A DNA stretch of 64,000 nucleotides from Lycium barbarum. Its lineage: Eukaryota > Streptophyta > Magnoliopsida > Solanales > Solanaceae. The stretch is taken from contig NC_083339.1 in the NCBI RefSeq assembly GCF_019175385.1, forward strand, positions 27,743,637-27,807,636, written 5' to 3'. This document shows, in pieces, positions 13,442-23,593 of the stretch. The number at the start of each line of letters is the position of its first letter. The first letter of the stretch is position 1. The position numbers and the translations under genes are program-made. The notes beneath the pieces are model-generated. The model ran no database searches. It was not told where the DNA came from and worked only from the letters and a program-made list of their open reading frames with translations.

Positions 13442-13640
13442 GGTGATCATGTCCGGCCTTCTAGGCGCGGTGGAATCGTAAGCAGCCCGCCTTAGAGGTG
13501 ACATGTCCGGCCATTTAGGCACGGTGGAATAACAAGAAGCCTACCGTAGCGGTGACATGTCCGGCCATTTAGGCACGGTGGAATCACAAGCAGCCCGCCT
13601 TAGCGGTGATATGTCCGGACATTTAGGCACGGTGGAGTCG
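13442..13640 (+). repeat. 54-bp minisatellite, 4 units
   Basis: ATGTCCGG followed by TAGGC(A/G)CGGTGGA recurs at 13449, 13503, 13557 and 13611, an exact 54-bp period. The unit is a multiple of three, so it yields a repetitive open frame that I regard as fortuitous. Confidence 0.92.
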
Positions 13641-15120
13641 TATCATAGTGAGCACATTATAGACTTAGCATTATTATCGTCGTCATCATTATCGTTATCA
13701 CTATTATCGTCGTCGTTATATAGTCAACATAAACTTATCATTATCATACATATCATAGGCATATCATAACCTTATCGTAAACTTAGCATCGTCATACATT
13801 CATTATTAAACATACATCTCATAAGCTTATCATAACCTTTCATAGAACATGCATTTGAATTTAAAGACAATCTATGAAAATCATATCCTATTCGTAGCAT
13901 GAACTTCGTATGAATATCGTGTGATAGACTTTATAATCTCTAGACTTAGGCTCATCATTACCATCCTCGCATCTATGGCATATCTCTTACCTTTTATCTC
14001 ATATGAACTCCTCTATGAGGATAGACTCATAATTTTTCGGAACATTGGTCATAAGACATGCAGTAGAGCTTATAGACAATCTATAACAATATCGGGGTGA
14101 CATAAGGTCGAGAACCCCCGATTACATTATGGAGCATTCATAAGCATTTTGCCTTACCCTGAAGGAAATAGTATATAAGGGGAGTGTATACAATAAACAA
14201 CTTCATTAACTTTGTAGGAACATCATATCATGAACTCTAGAATCTTTAGACTTAAGCTCATCATCATCGTTATTAGACTCGTAATGTATCTCTTATCTCA
14301 TATGGCTATTCATGAACATAGACTATTAGTTTTTCGGAATATAAGAAAGTCATGGAGAGGTAGGGAACATAATATTATAGAAGTCCCATAAGGATCATTA
14401 GCTTCGTAAGAATGTCATATCCTGAGCTTTAGGACTTCTAGACTTGAACTCATCATCGGTATCGTCATGCTCGTAACATATCTCTTTTCTTTACCTTGTA
14501 TGAAACTCTTTATAATCGTAGGCTCATAGTTTTTGATACGTAGGAAAAACATGAAGAAGGAGGGAATATCATATCATAGGATTCATGCCTTAGAAAGAAG
14601 GGACTAGCCTTACATACCTCTTTCGTTTAGCAATTTCCATCACTTGATCGTTCTCCTTCAATGCTCACATCTTTACTTTCAAGGGAGTTCGTATTAACAT
14701 TAGCTAATCGATTACTTAAACGTGCTTACTAAAGCTAAAGAAAATTGGGCAGCACTTCCTTTGTTTATACTACTTTCCCCATATTCTATATCAACTCCCA
14801 AACATTCATAACAACATTCACAATGTCACAAGCAACAATCATCATTCATCTACATTACTCACATTTCGTAGTTTCACTCCAATTTCTCCATAATCATGAT
14901 CATAGTTCATTATTGCATTTTCTCACATATAATACTTATTCCATGTTCTAAATGTCGTTCACAACATACTTACAATCACAACATACCAATATTCATAATT
15001 CACCCCAAACTACTACTCAACAATGACACTATTCACACATTCATGACCCATTTTCTACCTCCTTCTACAATCCAAGTGTTTCAACTTTTCAATACCTTAA
15101 ATTACATGTAAATACCATAA

Positions 15121-15130
15121 AACTTACCTT
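15121..15130 (-). promoter_or_regulatory. Splice-donor-like motif in solo LTR
   Basis: The minus strand reads AAGGTAAGTT, about 250 bp downstream of the LTR TATA box. The same AAGGTAAGTTTTAT wording occurs in the enclosing LTR at 12449. Confidence 0.5.
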
Positions 15131-15375
15131 AGATAGTGTAGGAATAAGCCTTGAGTTGAAATATTTCTCTTTCACTAAAACCCTAGTTCACTTCCATTGA
15201 TATTCCTTGGCTTGGATGCACTTTAATGTGTTTCTTACACTTGATTTTTGTGGTTTGATGAACTTGATCATCAATTTCTCTTGGGTCCTTGTATATGAAA
15301 TGTGTGGAAGTTTCTAGAGAAGTCTTGAGTTATGGAGAATGAAAAATGAAATGAAATAAATGAACTTTGGAGATT

Positions 15376-15383
15376 CTTTTATA
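15376..15383 (-). promoter_or_regulatory. LTR TATA box (minus strand)
   Basis: The minus strand reads TATAAAAG, about 55-170 bp downstream of the three TTATACGG(N)CCGTATAA palindromes. Confidence 0.6.
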
Positions 15384-15437
15384 AATTAAAATCAGTCCTG
15401 ACGTCATTATACGGACACTTATACGATTCGTATAAAT

Positions 15438-15545
15438 TTATACGGTCCGTATAAGTGACCGTGAAATCACCCCCTCAATAACTTCATTATGTGACCATTA
15501 TACGACACGTTATACGGACCGTATAATATTATACGGACCGTATAA
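15438..15545. promoter_or_regulatory. Cluster of three 17-bp palindromes upstream of LTR TATA box
   Basis: Perfect inverted repeats TTATACGGTCCGTATAA (15438-15454) and TTATACGGACCGTATAA (15510-15526 and 15529-15545) have 8-bp arms and a single central base. Degenerate half sites surround them (15416-15435, 15490-15508, 15546-15557). The position just upstream of the TATA box suggests a dimeric protein binding site; that role is inference. Confidence 0.7.
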
Positions 15546-16674
15546 TCGGTCGTATAATCTACCTCTTCTCTGATTTTGGTTCTCGTCACTTCGTTTAATC
15601 TCCAATCCTTATGGAACCTTCTTAACACTTGTTTATCACTTTATTAACAATCTAAGGGACGTTATAACTCTTCCCCAAAACATCATTAATTCGTTACTCA
15701 TAAATCCTTCTCAGTACATAACGTATACCTTGTCTTTCTTGGCAAACTTTCTTCTCTTACTTCGAATGTCTTCGAAATCTTAATTAGGGTCATCAAATGT
15801 CATTTCTTACTTATCAAAACATCGCATACGTCGCGCCTTTCGTCAGTCTATTCACTGTGCATGAACGGAAAATTTTCCGAGGTGTAACACTAATTGAGAT
15901 TGTAGAATCACCTAGAAGTAATAGAATGAGAATTGGGTGAAGAAACACCATTAATGGAGATTATGGAGCTTTATGCCCACTAAATGTTTGATAAAATGCT
16001 TAGATGACCAAAGCATGAATATTATTGCTAATATAGAATCTCTTTGACTTGTATTGATATAGATCAAAGTTGAAAGGGTTAACGAACATTGTATTACACT
16101 CAAAGGCTGGAATTAAGGTATGTGAGGCTAACTATCTACGTTAGGAAATGTTCATGATTCTCCCTACGCCTCATTCTTCATACTTGTCAGTAATTTGACT
16201 CAAAGTACAGTTTAGCCCTAGTTTCATGATATGTTGCTAGACATGTTATCTTCTAGGGTTGCAGTTACAGAATTCGTTCATGGTTGTCAATTTGAATATC
16301 ATGAACTCAGCACGTAATCTCTATAGACTTATGTATTGTTACCACATGAGTCTCAGTCTAGAAATTCAATATGATCAGAAACAGTCAGTGTTTTCAATTC
16401 AGTCCAGCATGTCTATTTCAGTTCAGCATTGTTCATTGTTATTATGATCTCAGTCCTTATTAATTAACCATAATTAAACATATGTAATTTTTCCCAAGGG
16501 CACAACACAGTCTTGTGTATACATATACATGGCCGAGGCCATTGACTGACGCACTACTAGGCCGAGGCGATAGCGTGCATTTATTATTGGATCGAGGCCC
16601 CACATATACAAACACAGATAATACAGATGATTCAGATACAGAGCAGGGGTATTCATATCTCTACTTCCTTGCTA

Positions 16675-16705
16675 TTACAGTTACAGTTACAGTTACAGTT
16701 ACAGT
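16675..16705 (+). repeat. TTACAG hexamer array
   Basis: About five tandem TTACAG units run into TTTCAG variants inside the Tekay-like LTR. Confidence 0.9.
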
Positions 16706-17264
16706 TATTAGTTTCAGTTTCAGTTCCAGTATTTTATTGCTTCAGTTGCTTTACATATCAGTACAATTCAAATGTGCTGATGTCCCTTTTATTGCTTAGG
16801 GGCCTGCATCTCGCGATGGAGGCAACGATATACAGGTTGACGACTCAGCTCTTTAGGAGTGCACGCATCAGCTACTGGTGAGCCCCAAATTCCTTCGGGG
16901 CGTTGTCAGCTATCTAGTTATTTCAGTTTATAGACAACTCTATTATTCAGTATTCTTAGAGGCTTCATAGACACAGTTCAGACAGTCAGATATTCATTAT
17001 ATTAGCCTTGTTGGCAGTTGTTCAGTTGTTTTGGTTTAAGCCATGTTTACGTTCAGATATTTCAGATTGTCTAAGTATTTCCGCATTATGATTTCAGTCA
17101 GACCTTTAGTATATCAGGATGTGTTTAGTTGTTTCCACATTCAGTTATGTTTTTTATATCACATGTTGATTCAGCTAGCTAGTTGGTTCGCTCGGTCACA
17201 TGCAGTCAGTCAGGCACCGAGTGCCGTGTTACGACCAGGCCCAGGTTCGGGGCATGATAAAGCT

Positions 17265-17277
17265 TGGTATCACAGCC
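17265..17277 (+). other. Primer binding site, initiator-Met tRNA type
   Basis: TGGTATCACAGCC follows the LTR end. It matches the usual TGGTATCAGAGC with one G to C change. Confidence 0.8.
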
Positions 17278-19609
17278 CTAGGTTCAAGTGTCTCAGGGAG
17301 TCTATGAAGCTGTATCCAGTGAGATATCTTTTATATGTGTGAGGGCCCTACACATATAAACAGTTCACCACCAAGACATTCAGGATTTGTCTCATTTCTT
17401 TCTCCTCTAGATCGTGCCATGAAGCTTAGAGTAATAAGTAACTTCTCTTCCTATCGAATTACATACGTATCGAATGCACAAGCAACGAACAGGTAATTCA
17501 AGGCCTAACTGAGGTTGATTATCCATAGGGGTACAATTATGAAATACTTGCTGGTAACGAATGAGACTTGAGGTGCGATTGAAAGGTAAATAAAGTGTAA
17601 GTTGCCCGAGAAAGGGCGTTGTATAATGAATGGGAAGTTGAATGATAATGATATTCTTGAGAAAGAAGAATGGGATACAACAGGGAGAGGATATCATAGA
17701 AATTAGAAAAGGAGCTAAGTCTGCAGGAAACGTAAATCATGGAGGATTTCAAGGAAGGTGGGGGCTGACAGTTTTCTACAGGATGTCATCAGGACCCACT
17801 CCATCTGTAGCTAGTACACTAGTCTCAAGGTCTAGATATGATCAAAAAGGTCAGTTTAGCTAGAAACAGAGTTTAAGAGCACCAGCCTCTCAGTGACATA
17901 CCAGTGTGAGCCATAGAAGTTTTCAGAATCTTATGTGCAACAAGTGTTATAGGAGACACCAACAGGTGTATCGTTTGGGGCCTTGATATGTGTTTCGGTG
18001 GCTCCTCTTAATTCTCAAGCCCAGTTAGGTTGTAATACAGCTAAGCCTGGTATTTTAGTTCTCAGTGAAGACTGCTTGGAAGCTTCAACAGGTCGTCAGG
18101 ATAAAGAGGCATCCCCAGTTATCGCCACAGATGAAATTTTCATACGAACTATGCCTGTTAAGAAAAGAGGTATGTATGAAATAATAACCATGAGCAGACG
18201 ATATTAAATTTTCGGGAATGATTTTAGTTTGATTAAGTTAGTCAGATCAGAGTTAGTGAGTACGATGGTTGTAGGTTACTATAAGAAGTAATTATTATTA
18301 TGAGATTAGAAGATGTGACAGTTCTCGCTTAAGCTATGTGAGTAAGTGTTTATCCCATATGTGTATAGTCTGATATGATTTTGAAGTGTATAGAACGTTT
18401 GGGTTTAGTTGTTCCAATCTTTCATATAAGATAGATGAAAGTTTGTTAACTGTGATCCATAGTTCAGAAAAGATAGTATATAACCATAGAATAACGTCAG
18501 ATGATGAGAGAGAGTTAGAAATAACTTAGGTTATTCAGAGTAGAATAAGAAAATATGAAGCTAGCAGGTGATTAATAGAAAAATAGTAAGTAAGTTTTGA
18601 GTAGATACAATGCATTAGAAATTTCAGCAGAACTATTAGAAGTATGATTTGATTTCCTTATTCAGATGAACATCTTAAGTGGGTGACTGTTCGGATACAT
18701 CCGAATGTGTGTTAGAAAGCAAGGGCTTAAGTTAAGCTCAGAGTAGAGTGATTAGTGGAAGAAGAAATCAGCTAAGCCATAAGAGAGCAAACTACAGAAG
18801 AATACCTTTAAGAGTTGTCAAAAAGGAGTTGTCCTAAGATTTACAGTGTGAGCAGAGTTAAGTCGTTAAGATAGAGTATGCCAGTTATGAATACAGTAGC
18901 AACCCGTTCATGTAAGTAATTTAGATTTTCCCAATGAGAAATTGCCCAGAAGTGAGTCGGAAAAAAAAAAAGTCGTCAGTGTTGTAGAGTACAAAGGAAT
19001 TACAGAAGATAAGGAATGTTAATTGGATCCCATCAAAAGAGAAGAATTTGTAAGTACAAGATGTTAGCCTTGGTCTAAGGGGAAGATCCATAAATCGCCA
19101 GTAAGTCCAGTGAGATAATTGACGACCCGAAGGGTTAGTATGAGATATGAAGAACCTTAGTTCAGTTAGGTTGGCATAATAAGATAGTCTCCATAAGGAA
19201 TATCCCTCAACTTAGAGGAAACCCGAAATGAGTGGAATGATCGTCAAACGAATCGTGTCAAGTTCAATTATTATCGATTAGGCGATCACAGAAAAGCTAT
19301 AAGATCATGCCCAGTTATGTGTCACAAGGGTAGTGCCATTGCACGAGACTCCAATCTTTAAGGTGCTAGTCAAAGACTTAGCGCACAACAGTACTATGAG
19401 TATTTTAGGAAGTATCTTAGAAAAAAATCAAGTATGGGAAGTACAACTCATGATTTAGGCAGACAAGAGAACTATGGTGAAAGAAGTTCACCGCTTATCC
19501 AGGCTAAGAATTCGACTTTCAGACTCCGAAGTGGATGGAGTTATTCCCCAGAACATGGCATTCCTGCTTAGTCATTGAAGTTAGAGAGAAGCAGTTTGGT
19601 GATTCCTAC
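17278..19609 (+). pseudogene. Decayed gag and pol of the plus-strand Tekay-like element
   Basis: No long reading frame survives. A gag zinc-knuckle region is faintly visible at about 17900-18000 (CNKCYRRHQQVYRLG, normally followed by a second Cys pair, here interrupted by a stop). An open stretch at 17983-18207 contains SQAQ and Ala/Pro-type residues like the linker after gag knuckles. From 18210 to 19609, where protease, RT and RNase H should lie, I see only fragments and stops. The assignment follows from order between the primer site and the integrase remnant. Confidence 0.55.
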
Positions 19610-20766
19610 TTGTTGCAGATGAAAGAGGGGATTCACGAACATAAAGCGTCAGCTTTTGAACAAGGGGGAGATGGCGGTACCATGAGATACCGAGGCAAAT
19701 TATAGATTCCAGATGTATATGGCAGGGTTTGTGGCTAAGTGGCCCAAATTTTTTGCAACTGAAAGCCGAACACTAGAGGCCCTGCGACTTGTCTCAGAAT
19801 ATAAATATTCCTGTTTTGAGAATGGGAGATGATAAATATGGACTTTATAACAGGTTACCTCATTCAGTTAGGAGGCACGTTCCGATTTGGGTGATTATGG
19901 ACAAACTTATGAAGTCGACACACTTCTTGCCCGTTAAGACGACAGATTCAGCACCAGATTATGCCAAGTTGTTATTCGAGAAATTTTTTGACTTTATGGG
20001 ACCCAGCGTCCATCATTTTAGATTGTGGTGCCCAGTTCACAGCAAACTTCTAGAGATCATTTCAGAAAGGATTGGGTACGAGGGTTAACCTCAGCACAAC
20101 TTTTCAACCGCAGACTGATGATCAGATAGATACGCTATTCAGATCTCATGTTATAATATTCATGTCAGCTTAGTAGTCAGATGTCAGTCCAGTACTCATG
20201 TATTCATGCCAGTCTAGTATTCAGTTAGTGTGCTAGTTTTATATTCAGTTAATCTAGTATTCAGTCAGCTCAATATTTAGTTAGTGTGCTAGTTTTATAT
20301 TCAGTTAATCCAGTATTCAGTCAGCTCAATATTCAGTTAGTGTGCTAGTTCCGTATTCAGTTAATCCAGTATTCAGTCAACTTAGTATTCAGTTAGTTCA
20401 GTAGACATTCAGTTCAGTAACCATGTGTCCTTGATTTCAATGGTAATTGGGATGACCACCTCCCTCTTATTGAGTTTACTTACAAAAATAATTACCATGC
20501 TAGTATTGGGATGGCACCGTTTGAAACCCTTTTTGAGCGAAGGTGCAGATCACCGATTGGTTAGTTTAAAGTTGGGGAAGCGGAGTTGTTAGGACCATAT
20601 TTGGTCTATCAGGCTATGGAGAAGGTCAAGTTTATTTAGGAGCGTTTGAAAACAGCTCAGAATTGCCAGAAGTCTTACACAAATGTGAGACAGAGAGATT
20701 TAGAGTTTGAAGTTAATGACTGGATATTTCTTAAGCTCTCACCTATGAAGGGTGGCATGAGATTTG
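19610..20766 (+). pseudogene. Integrase remnant of the plus-strand Tekay-like element
   Basis: Integrase would insert element cDNA into the chromosome. Read in order: a linker MKEGIHEHKASAF (about 19619); a core start at 19789-20088 with VPIWVIMDKLMKSTHFLPVKTT, where the first catalytic Asp region (MDFIT) is frameshifted; FQPQTDDQID near 20100; then a minisatellite replaces about 15 codons where QAERTIQTLEDM is expected, so the catalytic Glu is lost; then [11 protein letters not shown] (about 20450), [22 protein letters not shown] and LKLSPMKGGMRFG up to 20766. The zinc-binding HHCC part is absent. The sequence then switches abruptly to a minus-strand element. Confidence 0.85.
20190..20430 (+). 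repeat. 56-bp minisatellite inside integrase remnant
   Basis: TTAGT(G)(T)GCTAG-type starts lie at 20225, 20281, 20337 and, degenerate, 20393: an exact 56-bp period. The unit is rich in ATTCAGT(T/C)A. The length is not a multiple of three, so it destroys the integrase frame. Confidence 0.9.
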
Positions 20767-22359
20767 GTAACCTAGACATCATCCACAGGTACAATTCTGG
20801 AGGGATCTCCAATGCACTTACGAAGCATTAACACATGAAAAACTGGGTGGACTAACTCCAAGTCCGATGATAGGTCTAACTCGTAAGCTACCCAGCCTAT
20901 CTTGCGTACAATTTGGTAAGGCCCAATATACCGAGGACTAAGCTTGCCCTTCCTACCAAATATCATCACACCTTTCATAGGTGACACCTTCAAGAACACC
21001 CAATCATTAACTTGGAACTCTAAGTTTCACTGGCGATTATCATCATAAGATTTGTGACAACTCTGAGTTGTCAATAACCGATCCTGAATAAGCTAGACCT
21101 TTTCTATGGCTTATTGGATCAAGTATGGCCCTATTAACTTAGTCTCTCCCATTTCGAACCATCCAACCGATGATCTACACTTGCTCCCATATAAAGCTTC
21201 ATACGAGGCCATTTGGATGCTGGAATGATAACTATTGTTATAAGCGAACTCTATAAGCGGTAAGTGATCATCCCAACTACCTCCAAAATCTAACACACAT
21301 GCCCGTAACATATCCTCAAGGGTCTGAATGGTGCGCTCAGCTTGTCCATCAGTCTGTGGATAAAATGTTATACTAAGACTCACCTGAGTTACCAAATCTT
21401 CTTGGAAGGATTTCCAGAAATTAGTCGTAAACTGTGTCCCTCTATCAGAAACAATATATACTGGAACACCATTGAGTCGTACTATCTCTTTGATATAAAG
21501 CTTCGCATAATCCTCAGCTACATATATAGTTCTGACAGGCAGGAAATGAGCTGACTTTGTAAGTCTATCCACAATTACCCATATGGAATCATACTTACGC
21601 TGAGAGCGAGGCAAGCCTGCAATAAAATCCAATTAATCACTTCCCATTTCCAGGTCGGGATTTCCATAGCTTGCAACAATCCACCGGTATTTTGATGCTC
21701 AATCTTTACCTGCTGACAATTTGTACATTGAGCTACGAATTCTGCTATGTCTTTCTTCATTCCGTCCCACCAATATATGGATTTAAGATCATAATACATT
21801 TTCGTCACTCCTGGATGAACAGAATAACGAGAACAATGGGCTTCCTCTAAAATCTGTGAACATAATCAATGGGCTTCCTCTAAAATCTGGTAACGTAATC
21901 CTGCAACATCAGGAACACACAGTCGGCCTTGACACCTAAGAACTCCATCTGCAGGAATTTTAGAAGATGACTTCTCCTTATGAGGAAGTGTATTTCTGTA
22001 ATGAAATAATATGGGATCTTCATACTGGTGTTCTTTCACCTCATCTACTAGTGACGAAACAGCTGAATTTTGAATGGTAACTCTCATATTGCCCGAGTCC
22101 ATTAATCGAACTCCTAGGCTAGCTAACTGCTAAAGCTCACGAGCTAACTCTCTTTTCTCTGGCTAAACATCACATAGGAAACCCATAGATCTATGGCTAA
22201 GAGCATCAGCTACGACGTTCGCCTTTCCTGGGTGGTATAGGATGCTAACATCATAATCTTTCAAAAGCTCCAACCATTGCCTTTGCCTTAAATTCAACTC
22301 TTTCTACTTGAAAATATACTGAAGACTCTTGTGATCTGTATAAATATCAACACGAACAC
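20767..22359 (-). pseudogene. Integrase and RNase H end of minus-strand Tekay-like element
   Basis: Read on the minus strand: the distal RNase H (TDHKSLQYIF, then [16 protein letters not shown] and [13 protein letters not shown], 22359-22130); a linker (22102-21866); a zinc-binding HHCC region (21808 downward: YYDLKSIYWWDGMKKDIAEFVAQCTNCQQVK); and a catalytic core at 21632-21111 with MDF, SDRGTQF and GQAERT. The D,D-35-E triad is intact, with exactly 35 residues between the second Asp and Glu. The C-terminal part (20999-20772) has LSPRYIGPYQI and VHPVFHVLMLRKCIGDPSRIVPVDDV and stops at the start of the expected chromodomain. A 33-bp tandem duplication (21834-21889) adds an in-frame stop before the zinc finger. 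The 3' LTR is missing. Confidence 0.9.
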
Positions 22360-22917
22360 TGTTGACACCTAATTTTTGACCTCCCATAATATACTTTAAT
22401 TGCTCACAATACTTGAACATTAAATGGAGAAATATATGTGTTTTTAAGAAAAAATCAGGATGATTTTATAAAATATGCAGGTGATATTTTACCTTTATTT
22501 TTTGGTAAAATAATCTTTATAGAAATTAATTAGCAAATATTAACCCCATTTTAATTCAAGGAAATTGATTTGATTGAAGTGAATAATCATTTTCACCTCA
22601 AAGTTTTATTTCTGCATACTCCATTTGTATGGGAAATTCTCAAATTATTTATAATTAATTTAATGATTAATTATGGTTATATTTGTAAATCGCTTACTAT
22701 ATGTTTAATTATGGATACAATTGAAATAATCAATTAGTTAGTCAACTAGGGCCACAATTGAAATTAAGTAAAATTCATGTTTTAATTCAATTAAGGTCAT
22801 GCCTGTAAATTCAATATTTGTGAAAATCAGTTGTGCTTTTTAAATTAATTGGTTGTTTAGTTTTAATTAATTTTCTTAGTAAATCAGTCCCTTTAAATTT
22901 TTACCTACTCATTAATT

Positions 22918-22920
<3 letters not shown>

Positions 22921-22993
<73 letters not shown>
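22921..22993 (+). repeat. (AT)n microsatellite, 73 bp
   Basis: A pure AT dinucleotide run of about 36 units inside the solo LTR, at the position where the LTR at 8219 has a shorter TA/TG tract. Confidence 0.97.
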
Positions 22994-22996
<3 letters not shown>

Positions 22997-23584
22997 GGGT
23001 TGTGTTCTTTTTATGGACTGAGCCCAGGCCCAATGGCCATGACCCGGCCCAAGTCCGCACTTAAAGGGGTAAATTCCCCTTATCCTTTTCATTTCATGGC
23101 AAAAGCCAAACAAACCCTTAAAGGGTTCTCTCCCACTTTGAGGAGGTAAACCCTAGCGCCGCTCATCCTCTCTCCTCGTCACCTATGCCAGAAATGGTAA
23201 ATTCGAGGGCCCACGTGGTTGCTTTAGTTGTTATGTGGTCAAGAATGGCAAGAGCATTAAATGCTCTGCCATTTCTCACCTATTTTCACCACTACCCAAC
23301 CCGAACACGGTGTAATCCTTTCCCTTTTCTTTGTTTTCTGCATTTTTGCAACAGTCATGCATTGCTTTCTCTTAATTAATTTTGTTGGCTTGTGAGTTTG
23401 AATCCACGAATTTCATTGGTTCACGAAGAACCAAGAGGATTGACCAACTGAGGCTCAAATCTAGCCCTTTATTTGTTGTTTGCCACTAATCTACACCTCA
23501 TGATGTTGATTGTGAGGAAACAAGTCCAAAGGTTTGACTTGTCCCACATCGGTGTGATTAAGGTTTGGAAAATTTTGAGAGTTC

Positions 23585-23593
23585 TATATAAAG
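23585..23593 (+). promoter_or_regulatory. LTR TATA box
   Basis: TATATAAAG lies about 35 bp after TCCCACATCGGT in the solo LTR. A donor-like site follows about 230 bp downstream. Confidence 0.65.

Larger units (their letters stand above)
12777..15889 (-). mobile_element. Solo LTR (minus strand) nested in the Tekay-like LTR
   Basis: On the minus strand it runs from TGTTACACC (15889) to GGTCGTGACA (12777). The 5-bp target duplication CTAAT is perfect (12772-12776 and 15890-15894), so it is a bona fide solo LTR of 3113 bp. It belongs to the same family as the split LTR at 30248-30735/54074-55866: same ends, and the same GCGTCC...GTCAGTAC segment at about 13197-13225. Contents include a 54-bp minisatellite, a TATA box on the minus strand at 15376-15383, a palindrome cluster upstream of it and a donor-like AAGGTAAGTT at 15121-15130. 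Confidence 0.92.
11740..17259 (+). mobile_element. 5' LTR of plus-strand Tekay-like element (split by a solo LTR)
   Basis: The LTR starts TGTAACACCCCG at 11740 and ends at TGATA (17259), followed by TTGGTATCACAGCC. Without the nested solo LTR and one copy of its target duplication (3118 bp) it is about 2.4 kb. It contains a CpG-rich block (12195-12320) upstream of TATA-like TATATTTAAG (about 12362), consensus splice-donor-like AAGGTAAGT at 12449-12457 and another AAAGGTAATG at 12601, GGCCGAGGC-type repeats at about 16530-16600 and a TTACAG array. It replaces the 3' part of the Ogre-related LTR at 8219. Confidence 0.85.

Noticed and set aside
13557..13769. Repetitive plus-strand peptide (MSGHLGTVES repeats)
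   Set aside because: Produced by the 54-bp minisatellite because its period is a multiple of three; it lies on the antisense strand of the solo LTR with no start context or domain.
22901..23113. Open frame with a Tyr-Ile repeat tail on the minus strand
   Set aside because: It is simply the (AT)n microsatellite read as codons inside a solo LTR.
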